34,313 nt of DNA from Corallococcus exercitus (GTDB lineage: Bacteria; Myxococcota; Myxococcia; Myxococcales; Myxococcaceae). Where the stretch lies: positions 1 through 34,313 of the forward strand of contig NZ_RAVW01000043.1 of the NCBI RefSeq assembly GCF_003611585.1, read 5' to 3'. Each line of letters opens with the position of its first letter. Position 1 is the first letter of the stretch. The notes under the pieces were generated by a model, which saw only the letters and a program-made list of their open reading frames with translations, did no database searches and was not told where the DNA came from. The translations under genes were made by a program, and so were the position numbers. Shown piece by piece: positions 23,479-30,588 of the stretch.

Positions 23479-24117
23479 TCAGCCTCGTCGCCTGGTTTCG
23501 CGCTTCGCGCCGGGAGGGACGGGGTCCTTGGGCAGGTGCCGCAATCCCATCCACCCGAGCGCCGCGACGTGGCGGGCCACGTTCTCCGTGGAGAAGGACT
23601 TGCCCTCCGCGGCCCACCAGTGGCCCACCTGCGTCACCATGCCCACCAGCGCGTTGGCGTAGATGGGCGCCACCTTGGACGGGTAGCCGGCGAGCTCGAA
23701 CTCGCTGCGGAAGACGTCCCCCACGCGCTGGGCCAGGTCGTCGATGACGCGCGTCAGTCCGCGCCGCGCGGCCGCCGTGGGCGAGTCCCGCGTGAGCACC
23801 GCGAAGCCCGCCGGCTCCTCCTTCACGTAGGCCATGAACGCCAGCACCGCGTCCTCGAAGCGCTGCCGGGGCGTGCCCTGCGCGATGCTCGCCGACACGC
23901 GCGCCACCAGGTCGTCCATCTCCCGGTCCACGATGGCCGCGTACAGCCCCTCCTTCGCGCCGAAGTGCTCGTAGACGATGGGCTTGGACACGCCTGCCTG
24001 CTGGGCGACCTCCTCGATGGAGGTCGCCTCGTAGCCCCTCGAGGCGAAGACCGCCCTTCCAATCTCCATCAACTGGACCCGGCGCTCCGCGCCCGTCAGC
24101 CGCTGCTTCTTCTTCAA
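23479..24117 (-). CDS. TetR family transcriptional regulator
   Basis: Repressor-type regulator of 212 residues. The N-terminal helix-turn-helix is typical: IGRAVFASRGYEATSIEEVA then QQAGVSKPIVYEHFGAKEGLY (residues 18-60). The C-terminal ligand and dimerisation region is helical and unassigned. The start is a TTG at 24117 with GAGG just upstream; the first Met (residue 17) would remove helix 1. It is divergent from the hemolysin-III gene and the 128-bp gap contains several dyads, so it likely controls itself and that neighbour. Confidence 0.9.
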   Translation of the reverse strand: MKKKQRLTGAERRVQLMEIGRAVFASRGYEATSIEEVAQQAGVSKPIVYEHFGAKEGLYAAIVDREMDDLVARVSASIAQGTPRQRFEDAVLAFMAYVKEEPAGFAVLTRDSPTAAARRGLTRVIDDLAQRVGDVFRSEFELAGYPSKVAPIYANALVGMVTQVGHWWAAEGKSFSTENVARHVAALGWMGLRHLPKDPVPPGAKRETRRRG

Positions 24118-24128
24118 GTTGACCTCGA

Positions 24129-24176
24129 ACCTACCCGTCGGTAACTTACCGGACCGAAACCTACCATCCCGTAGGT
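24129..24176. promoter_or_regulatory. Candidate TetR operator cluster
   Basis: Three dyads lie in 48 bp: TACC-CGTC-GGTA at 24132-24143, the 11-bp palindrome GGTAACTTACC at 24140-24150, and ACCTAC-CATCCC-GTAGGT at 24159-24176. ACCTACC also occurs as a direct repeat at 24129 and 24159. They fill the gap between the divergent tetR and hemolysin-III genes, the expected place for an autoregulatory operator. Confidence 0.6.
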
Positions 24177-24245
24177 ACGGCGAGGAGCCGGCACCGTCAT
24201 GAAATGCTTCGTTTCGAAGGGTGTCGAGTCCGCCATGGAGCGCGC

Positions 24246-24902
24246 GTGAGCGCGGCGGTGCCTGGAATGGAGAAGCCGAAGCTGCGGGGCGTGCTGCACC
24301 AGTGGGCGGCGGCGTTCGCGGTGGGAGCAGGCGTGGTGCTGGTGGCGATGGCGCCCACGCCGCGCACGGTGCTGGCGTCCTCGCTGTACGCGCTGAGCCT
24401 GGTGGGGCTGTTCACCATCAGCGCGACGTACCACCGGGTGAACTGGTCCCCGAAGGCCCGCGCGTGGATGCGCCGGGCGGACCACGCGGCCATCTTCCTG
24501 CTCATCGCGGGGACGTACACGCCGGTCATCCTGCTGGGGCTGCCGCCGGAGGTGGGCAACACGCTGATGGCCTGGCTTTACGCGGGCGCGTTGCTGGGCA
24601 TCCTGCAATCGATGTTCTGGGTGGGCGCGCCCAAGTGGGTGACGGCGGCGCTGGCCATCGGCGTGGGGTGGACGATGATGCCGTACTTCGGCGACGTCTT
24701 CCGCGCGCTGGGCACCTCCGCCATCGTGCTCATCCTTGGTGGCGGGTTGGCGTACACGCTGGGCGCGCTCGCGTATGCCTTCAAGCGGCCCAACCCCCGG
24801 CCCGGCGTCTTCGGCTACCACGAGGTGTTCCACGCCATGACGCTGGTGGGCGCGGGGCTGCACTTCGTGCTGGTGCTGCGCCTGGTGCGCGCGGCGGGGT
24901 AG
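24246..24902 (+). CDS. Hemolysin III / PAQR family membrane protein
   Basis: Seven-helix integral membrane protein of 218 residues in the HlyIII/PAQR superfamily. Signatures present are HQWAAAF, ATYHRVNW, DHAAIFLLIAGTYTP and YHEVFHAMTLVGAGLHF, including the Asp and His residues that bind zinc in PAQR hydrolases. The GTG at 24246 is chosen because GGAG sits 5 nt upstream and gives the usual family length; ATGs at 24204 and 24267 are alternatives. Its bacterial role is uncertain (membrane or lipid homeostasis, proposed pore formation). Divergence from a TetR gene suggests repression until a membrane-active signal appears. Confidence 0.88.
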   Translation: MSAAVPGMEKPKLRGVLHQWAAAFAVGAGVVLVAMAPTPRTVLASSLYALSLVGLFTISATYHRVNWSPKARAWMRRADHAAIFLLIAGTYTPVILLGLPPEVGNTLMAWLYAGALLGILQSMFWVGAPKWVTAALAIGVGWTMMPYFGDVFRALGTSAIVLILGGGLAYTLGALAYAFKRPNPRPGVFGYHEVFHAMTLVGAGLHFVLVLRLVRAAG

Positions 24903-24954
24903 CGCGTTTGTCTTTCCCTGCCGGACTGCGCTAGAGCAGCGCTCCGGAGGGGAT

Positions 24955-25371
24955 ATGTCCATTCATCTTCGTGGAGTGCTGTGGGTCGCGGTCCTGGCGA
25001 TGGGGCAGGGCTGCACGACGTCGAATTCGCTGAGGGATCCGGAGCTGCGGCGGCGGGCGGCGAACATCGCCATCGTCAAGCCGGAGGAGCTGCCCCAGCG
25101 GAAGTTCAAGTTCCTGGGCGAGGTCGAGGCGGCCACCTGCACCAGTGGCATCTACCGGACCAACTACTCGCCCGCGGCCCTCCAGGAGATGCTGAAGGGC
25201 GAGGCCGCGCGGCTGGAAGCCGACGCCGTCACCAACGTGGCGTGCGGCGAGGGCGGCGTGCGCTTCGAGTGCTGGACGTCCTACGAGTGCCGGGGCGACG
25301 CCATCCGCTGGGAGGGGCCTCCCGCGAACACCGCCTCGAACCCGAAGTTCACGCTCCTCCTGCGGGAGTGA
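24955..25371 (+). CDS. RcsF-like envelope lipoprotein
   Basis: Protein of 138 residues with a signal sequence and a Cys at position 20 in a weak lipobox (MGQGC). The mature part has the RcsF-like pattern: KFKFLGEVEAATC, a helix (LQEMLKGEAARLEADAV), then NVACGEGGVRFECWTSYECRGDAI, with four Cys arranged as in the RcsF disulfide core. In enterobacteria RcsF is an outer membrane stress sensor; no Rcs phosphorelay is nearby, so only the fold is suggested. GGAGGGG just upstream supports the start. It follows the hemolysin-III gene by 52 bp in the same direction and may share its transcript. Confidence 0.62.
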   Translation: MSIHLRGVLWVAVLAMGQGCTTSNSLRDPELRRRAANIAIVKPEELPQRKFKFLGEVEAATCTSGIYRTNYSPAALQEMLKGEAARLEADAVTNVACGEGGVRFECWTSYECRGDAIRWEGPPANTASNPKFTLLLRE

Positions 25372-25389
25372 CGGCGGCGGGCGCTTCCT

Positions 25390-25773
25390 TCAGCGTCCCG
25401 CGACGGCGGCGAGCCGGCGCTTCGAGGCCGCCTGCTCCGGAGCCTTCCGGCCCAGGTACGTCTCTCCCCAGGACTTGAGCGCGGCAATCACGCCGCGCAG
25501 CGTCTGGCCTTGCGGCGTGAGGCTGTATTCGACGCGCGGAGGGACCTCCGCGTACACCTGCCGGTGCACGAGCCCGCTCTCTTCCAGCTCGCGCAGGTGC
25601 TGCGTCAGCATCCGCTGTGTGACGTCCGGGATGCGCTTGCGCAGCTCCCCGAAGCGCAGCGTGCCTTCGAGCAGGTGGTAGAGGATGAGCCCCTTCCACT
25701 TGCCTCCAATCACATCCAGCGTCGCGGACACCGGACAGCCAGAGGAGCAGTCGTAGGTCTTGTGCCGGGCCAT
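25390..25773 (-). CDS. HxlR family transcriptional regulator
   Basis: Winged-helix regulator of 127 residues. The family signature is clear: [19 protein letters not shown] (residues 13-31), [31 protein letters not shown] and the wing YSLTPQG. Cys9 and Cys13 near the N-terminus are typical of HxlR proteins that sense electrophiles or redox state through cysteine modification. It is divergent from a quinone reductase-type gene, the usual partner of such regulators, with a GTACG inverted repeat between them. The C-terminal tail is short and basic. Confidence 0.92.
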   Translation of the reverse strand: MARHKTYDCSSGCPVSATLDVIGGKWKGLILYHLLEGTLRFGELRKRIPDVTQRMLTQHLRELEESGLVHRQVYAEVPPRVEYSLTPQGQTLRGVIAALKSWGETYLGRKAPEQAASKRRLAAVAGR

Positions 25774-25785
25774 GGTTCCCTTTTT

Positions 25786-25812
25786 GTACGTATGGGCGGA
25801 AATCCTGCGTAC
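25786..25812. promoter_or_regulatory. Candidate HxlR operator
   Basis: GTACG (25786-25790) and CGTAC (25808-25812) form an inverted repeat with 17 bp between, within the 87-bp gap separating the divergent HxlR and quinone reductase genes. GTAC half-sites suit an HxlR dimer overlapping both promoters. Confidence 0.5.
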
Positions 25813-25860
25813 TTGTCGGATTCAACCTTCGGGCCGATGTTGCACGCAAAGGAGCCCCCC

Positions 25861-26880
25861 ATGCGAGCTGTCGCCCTCACGAAGTATCTCCCCAGTGACC
25901 ACCCCGAAGCCTTCGTCGACGTGGAGCTGCCCGACCCCACGCCCGGCCCCGGCGACCTGCTGGTGCGCGTGCGCGCCGTGTCAGTGAACCCCGTGGACGT
26001 GAAGGTGCGCGCGCCCAAGGACAAGGTGGAGGCCTCACCGCGCGTGCTCGGCTGGGACGCGGCGGGGGTGGTGGAGGCCGTGGGTCGGGACGTGAAGCGC
26101 TTCCGCCCTGGGGACGACGTCTTCTACGCGGGCTCCATCGCGAAGCCCGGCACGGACTCCGAGCTGCACGTCGTGGACGCGCGCATCGTCGGCCGCAAGC
26201 CCAGGGGGCTGACGTTCGCGCAGGCGGCCGCGATGCCGCTCACCGCCATCACCGCGTGGGAGCTGCTGTTCGAGCGCCTGGGCGTGCCCCAGCGGAAGAC
26301 GGGCACCCCGAAGGACGCGCTGCTCGTGGTGGGCGGCGCGGGCGGCGTGGGGTCCATGGCCATTCAAATCGCCAGCAAGCTGACGGACCTCACGGTCATC
26401 GCCACCGCGTCGCGGCCGGAGACGGTGGAGTGGTGCAAGTCGTTGGGCGCGCACCACGTGGTGGACCACCGCCAGCCGCTGGCGGCGCAGGTGCAGGCGC
26501 TGGTGCCCGGCGGCGTGCGCTACGTGATGGCGCTCACCGCGACGGAGCAGCACTTCGCGCAGTTGGTGGAGCTGATGGCGCCGTTCGGGCACCTGGGCGT
26601 CATTGACGACCCGCAGACGCCGCTCGACGTGAACGCGATGAAGCGCAAGAGCCTGGCGCTGCACTGGGAGCTGATGTTCACCCGTGCCCTCTATGACGCG
26701 GATCCGCTCTCCCAGCAGCGGCTGCTCGACACCGTGGCGGACCTGGTGGAGGGGGGGACGCTGCGCACCACCATGACCCAGGATTTCGGTCCGCTCACCG
26801 CGGCGAACCTGCGGCGCGCGCACGCGGCGGTGGAGACGGGCCGCACGCTGGGGAAGATTGTCTTGAGCGGCTTTCCCTGA
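25861..26880 (+). CDS. Zinc-type alcohol dehydrogenase-like / quinone reductase
   Basis: Medium-chain dehydrogenase/reductase of 339 residues. An N-terminal GroES-like domain (SVNPVDVKVR, VLGWDAAGVVEAVG) is followed by a Rossmann domain with VVGGAGGVGSMAIQIA near residues 156-171. The usual zinc ligands are absent, placing it with zinc-independent quinone oxidoreductases despite the common family name. AAGGAG upstream supports the ATG at 25861; the longer upstream frame crosses the promoter. It probably reduces quinones or other electrophiles with NADPH and is controlled by the divergent HxlR gene. It ends 15 bp before the histidine kinase. Confidence 0.88.
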   Translation: MRAVALTKYLPSDHPEAFVDVELPDPTPGPGDLLVRVRAVSVNPVDVKVRAPKDKVEASPRVLGWDAAGVVEAVGRDVKRFRPGDDVFYAGSIAKPGTDSELHVVDARIVGRKPRGLTFAQAAAMPLTAITAWELLFERLGVPQRKTGTPKDALLVVGGAGGVGSMAIQIASKLTDLTVIATASRPETVEWCKSLGAHHVVDHRQPLAAQVQALVPGGVRYVMALTATEQHFAQLVELMAPFGHLGVIDDPQTPLDVNAMKRKSLALHWELMFTRALYDADPLSQQRLLDTVADLVEGGTLRTTMTQDFGPLTAANLRRAHAAVETGRTLGKIVLSGFP

Positions 26881-26895
26881 GTCGTTCCGGAGGCC

Positions 26896-28062
26896 GTGAA
26901 GTCCGCCGCGTCCGCCGGTAGACTCGCGGCCCTCTTGGGCTTCGTGGAAGACACCTCTGGACAGACGTGGCGCGCCTGGGCGAAGCGGGCCGCCGCGTGG
27001 TCCGCGCCCGCGCTCTTCTCCGCGCTGGAGACGTACACCTTCACCCGGGACATGCCCGCGCCGCCCGCGCTGTGGCGGGTGCTCGCGGCGCAGGTGCCCG
27101 CCTGGTACGTGTGGTTGCCGCTGACGCCATGGCTCACCCGGCTCGCGGCGCGTGAGCCCCTGAGCCCGCCGCGTCCGCGTTCGGTGCTCGTGCACCTGGC
27201 GGCGTGCCTGGGTGTGGGGGCCCTCTTCGCGGGTGTGTACGCGGCGACGACGGCCGGGTTCATGCCCATGCCTGGGAGGGACGCGGCCTGGGCCGCGCGC
27301 TGGCTGCGTGCGTGGTGGGGCTGGCTGCCGATGATGGGCATGGCCTACGCGACGGTGCTGGCGGTGGCCTCCGCCACCCGGGCCTCCCAGCGGGCGCGGG
27401 ACAGCGAGCGGCAGGCCGCGGCGCTCGCGGTGCAGCTGGCCGAGTCCCGGCTGCTCGCGCTCCAGACGCAGTTGCAGCCGCACTTCCTGTTCAACACGCT
27501 CAACGCCATCGTCGTGCTGGTTCGCGAGCGGGAGACGGAGGAGGCCGCCCGCATGCTGGTGCTGCTGAGCGACCTGCTCCGCCAGTTGCTCCAGCAGGGC
27601 GCCACCCAGGAGGTGCCGCTGCGCGACGAGGTGGCCGTGCTGTCACGCTACCTGGAGCTCCAGCAGCTGCGCTTCGCGGACCGGCTGCGCGTGGAGTGGG
27701 CCGTGGAGCCGGATGCGCTGGAGGCCCGAGTGCCTCACCTGGTGCTCCAGCCGCTCGCGGAGAACGCGCTCCGTCACGGCATCGGCATGCGCTCCGCGGC
27801 AGGGGTGCTGCGCATCAGCGCGCGGCGGTGCGGTGACGCTCTGGAATTGACCGTGAGTGACGACGGTCCTGGGTTGCCTCGGGACTTCGACCTGGAGGCG
27901 GCCCAGGGAATTGGCCTGTCGAACACGCGCGCGCGCCTGTCACAGCTCTACGGCGAGGCGGGGCAACTGCGCGTCGCCAACGCGGAAGGGCAGGGCACCG
28001 TGGCCACGGTCCTTCTGCCGTGGCGCTCCATGCCGGACACCGCCAGGGTGGCGCATGGCTGA
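26896..28062 (+). CDS. LytS-type sensor histidine kinase
   Basis: Membrane histidine kinase of 388 residues. Four hydrophobic segments lie within residues 35-160, then a coiled linker, then the His_kinase domain with LQPHFLFNTLNAIV (phospho-acceptor His196) and a GHKL ATPase domain with ENALRHGIG, SDDGPGL and GIGLSNTRARL. This is the architecture of LytS/YpdA-like kinases, which pair with LytTR regulators. The GTG at 26896 is preceded by GGAGG only 2 nt away, so the exact start is uncertain; the next ATG (27052) would remove a membrane segment. The stop overlaps the regulator gene by 8 bp. Confidence 0.9.
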   Translation: MKSAASAGRLAALLGFVEDTSGQTWRAWAKRAAAWSAPALFSALETYTFTRDMPAPPALWRVLAAQVPAWYVWLPLTPWLTRLAAREPLSPPRPRSVLVHLAACLGVGALFAGVYAATTAGFMPMPGRDAAWAARWLRAWWGWLPMMGMAYATVLAVASATRASQRARDSERQAAALAVQLAESRLLALQTQLQPHFLFNTLNAIVVLVRERETEEAARMLVLLSDLLRQLLQQGATQEVPLRDEVAVLSRYLELQQLRFADRLRVEWAVEPDALEARVPHLVLQPLAENALRHGIGMRSAAGVLRISARRCGDALELTVSDDGPGLPRDFDLEAAQGIGLSNTRARLSQLYGEAGQLRVANAEGQGTVATVLLPWRSMPDTARVAHG

Positions 28063-28837
28063 GCTGCGGGTGCTGCTGGTGGATGACGAGCCATTGGCCC
28101 GTAAGGGATTGCGTCAGGCCCTGGCGCGCCATCCGGATGCCGTGGTGTGCGGCGAGTGCCGTGACGGCCGGGAGGCGGTGGAGGCCATCCGCGCCCAGCG
28201 GCCCCAACTGGTGCTGCTGGACGTGCAGATGCCGGAGCTGGATGGCTTCGGTGTGCTGCGCGAGGTCGGCGCGGAGCACATGCCCGCCGTCATCTTCATC
28301 ACCGCGTTCGACACCTTCGCGGTGAAGGCCTTCACCGTGCACGCGGTGGACTACCTGGTGAAGCCTTTCGACGACACGCGCTTCGATGAGGCACTGGCCC
28401 GGGCCCGACAGCGGCTGCGCGCGGGCGAGGCCGCGGAGCTGGGACGGCGGCTGGCGGATCTGCTCGCGGACGCGGGCCCGGCGCCAAGGCCCGCCGAACC
28501 TCCCGCGGACCGGCTGCTGGTGCGCGTGGGCCTGCGCTCCGTGCTCGTCCCCGTCGCGGACATCGAGTGGATCGAAGCGGACGACTACTGCGTCACGCTG
28601 CACGCGGACGGCAAGGCCCACGTGCTGCGCGAGAGCCTGGCGGCGCTGGAGGCCCGGTTGGATCCGGAGCGCTTCGTGCGCATCCATCGCTCCGCCATCG
28701 TCAACGTGGAGTGCATCCAGGAAGTACACCGGCCCTCGCCCACGGAGCAGGTGGTGGTGCTGCGAAGCGGCCAGCGCCTGCGCGTGAGCCGTAGCCGCCG
28801 CGAGCATCTGGAGCGGCGGCTGGGCCGGGCCCGATAG
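28055..28837 (+). CDS. LytTR response regulator
   Basis: Response regulator of 260 residues cognate to the kinase it overlaps. Receiver domain: acidic pocket Asp10-Asp11, phospho-acceptor Asp56 in LLDVQMPELDG, and VKPF carrying the conserved Lys near residue 107. The C-terminal LytTR DNA-binding domain (about 155-258) contains ADIEWIEADDYCV, LDPERFVRIHRSAIVN and the closing RVSRSRREHL. LytTR proteins activate or repress promoters at direct repeats; the targets are unknown. The convergent MBL-fold gene begins 7 bp after its stop. Confidence 0.93.
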   Translation: MAELRVLLVDDEPLARKGLRQALARHPDAVVCGECRDGREAVEAIRAQRPQLVLLDVQMPELDGFGVLREVGAEHMPAVIFITAFDTFAVKAFTVHAVDYLVKPFDDTRFDEALARARQRLRAGEAAELGRRLADLLADAGPAPRPAEPPADRLLVRVGLRSVLVPVADIEWIEADDYCVTLHADGKAHVLRESLAALEARLDPERFVRIHRSAIVNVECIQEVHRPSPTEQVVVLRSGQRLRVSRSRREHLERRLGRAR

Positions 28838-28843
28838 CGCGTC

Positions 28844-30361
28844 TCAGCGCGCGCGGGCCTTCTCCACGGCAGTGGTGAGCGCGCTCCAGTCCGTGGGCTT
28901 CAGGTGCATGCCGAACACGCGGGCCACTGGCAGCTTCTCGCGCGCGGCCACCTCCACCGTCTCGTCCACCTGCTGCACGTTGAAGAACGCGCCGTCCGGC
29001 TGGGGCTGCACCAGGTCCGACGTGTAGAGCAGCCGGTGCTCCGGCAGCCACGCGAACGCCATCCGCTCCCCCGTCTCCGTCCGCACCGGGACGAGCTCCA
29101 TCCGGTTCTTCCCGCTGCCCAGCACCCGCCGCCCGTCCACGACCTGGAGCTTCGCGGCGCGCGGCTTCCTCGCGAGCGCATCCGGCAGCAGCGTGCGCGG
29201 CGACGCCACCAGCCGCTCCACCAGCGCGCGGTTCAGGTCCAGCACGTACACCGGGATGCCCCGCGCCACGTACTCCCGCAGCCCGCCAACGTGCGGCCAG
29301 GCGTCGCTGGTGGACACCACGGCCTTCACCTTCAGTCCCGGGAAGCGCTTCGCGGCCTCCTCCATCACTCGCGCCGAGTAGCCCGAGGCGAGCGGCCCCT
29401 CCACCACCACCACGCCGTCGTCCTGCGCCACCAGCGCCACGTTCCACGCGCCCGGCAGCTGCACCACGCCCGGCGCCAGCTCCACGGGCGGCGCGTCCGG
29501 ACGGAGCGCGGGCGTGTCGTCCAGCTTCTTCGCGCGACGTGCCTCGAAGCCCTGCTTCACGTCGTCCGCCACCGCGAAGTCCGCGTCCGCGAGCGGCGGA
29601 TCCACCGTCACCGCCGTCACCGTGACGGAGTGGTGGGGCTGACCGTTGCGCGCCCACTCCCAGTGGCGCGGGTAGCGCAGGCCGCCGGACTCCAGGGACC
29701 ACGCCTGGAAGGACAGCACGGTGCGCACGTCACCCCAGACGCTCCAGAAAGCGTCTTCCGGATGCGCGTCCACCGTCTCCACCGCCGTGGGCAGACCCGT
29801 GCGGGCGTTGAGGAACAGGCGCACGCTCGCGCGGTCCAGGTGGAAGGCGACGACATGGTGGGGCACCTCCTGCAACACGGTGTCCGCCTGCGCGCGCAGG
29901 TCCTTCGCGTCCAGGGCCGCGAGCAGCACGTGCTCCGGCGCGAAGGCCAGCCGCTCCTGCAGGTCCTGGAGCTGCGCGCCGCCCATGGGCCGCCACTTCC
30001 CATCGACCTCCGCCGCCGCCACGCCGTCGGCCAGCAGCATCGTCAGGCGCCTCCACTCGTCCATCACCATCCCGCGCCCTTCGGACTGCTGACGCAGGCG
30101 GCCCCGGCGCAGGTCGCGCACCTCGTCGAACTGCTCGTACATGACGAGGAAGGGCGGCGTGGGGCGCTCGGACTGCTCCAGCAGGTTCCAGTGGCCCACG
30201 CCCCGGATGCGCAGGCCGGTGAGCGCGCGGAGCCGGGCCTCGCCGCCCATGGCCTCGGCGGCGGCGCGGACGTGGGCACGGCCGGGGTCTTCCGCGGCGG
30301 AGGCGGGCAGGGCCAACAACAGCAGCACGGCGACAGCGGACAGCGGCAAGGGTCTTCGCAT
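28844..30361 (-). CDS. Secreted protein with degenerate metallo-beta-lactamase fold
   Basis: Protein of 505 residues with a Sec signal peptide (RRPLPLSAVAVLLLLALPASA). The N-terminal half resembles periplasmic domains that precede MBL hydrolases. The C-terminal half follows the MBL fold (VVVVEGPLASGYSARV, VKAVVSTSDAWPHVGGLREY, then YTSDLVQP), but the HxHxDH metal motif reads SDAWPH: three of its four ligands are replaced and only the last His remains. It is therefore probably not a metal hydrolase and may be a binding protein. The ATG at 30361 was chosen because it begins the signal peptide; an ATG at 30403 would add 14 residues. Confidence 0.72.
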   Translation of the reverse strand: MRRPLPLSAVAVLLLLALPASAAEDPGRAHVRAAAEAMGGEARLRALTGLRIRGVGHWNLLEQSERPTPPFLVMYEQFDEVRDLRRGRLRQQSEGRGMVMDEWRRLTMLLADGVAAAEVDGKWRPMGGAQLQDLQERLAFAPEHVLLAALDAKDLRAQADTVLQEVPHHVVAFHLDRASVRLFLNARTGLPTAVETVDAHPEDAFWSVWGDVRTVLSFQAWSLESGGLRYPRHWEWARNGQPHHSVTVTAVTVDPPLADADFAVADDVKQGFEARRAKKLDDTPALRPDAPPVELAPGVVQLPGAWNVALVAQDDGVVVVEGPLASGYSARVMEEAAKRFPGLKVKAVVSTSDAWPHVGGLREYVARGIPVYVLDLNRALVERLVASPRTLLPDALARKPRAAKLQVVDGRRVLGSGKNRMELVPVRTETGERMAFAWLPEHRLLYTSDLVQPQPDGAFFNVQQVDETVEVAAREKLPVARVFGMHLKPTDWSALTTAVEKARAR

Positions 30362-30552
30362 GGGCCCAGGATGTCGCGGCCGGGGCCTGCCCTCGGGGGC
30401 CATGCCGCCAGTGACGCGAACGGCGCGGCGAACGGTGCGCGGAGCGCGGCGAATGGTGGCGGCCCGGCCGTCCCTCCCGCCCCGGGCAGCCAGCCTGACG
30501 CGGGGCCCGGCCGCACGGCCGGTCGCAGGGCGATGGGACGGTGCACATCTTC

Positions 30553-30576
30553 GCCCCGGGTGAAGACGCCCGGGGC
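30553..30576 (+). promoter_or_regulatory. Perfect hairpin in the PoxB-like leader
   Basis: Arms GCCCCGGG (30553-30560) and CCCGGGGC (30569-30576) flank an 8-nt loop and end 1 base before the AGGGG ribosome binding site. It could affect translation or be an operator. The rest of the gap, 30362-30588, is GC-rich with imperfect GCGGCGAA repeats (30420-30465) and no gene. Confidence 0.5.
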
Positions 30577-30588
30577 CAGGGGTGGATG

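Noticed and set aside
30420-30465. Tandem repeat or CRISPR-like pattern of GCGGCGAA units
   Set aside because: Units are short, imperfect and without regular spacers; they fit GC-rich low complexity.
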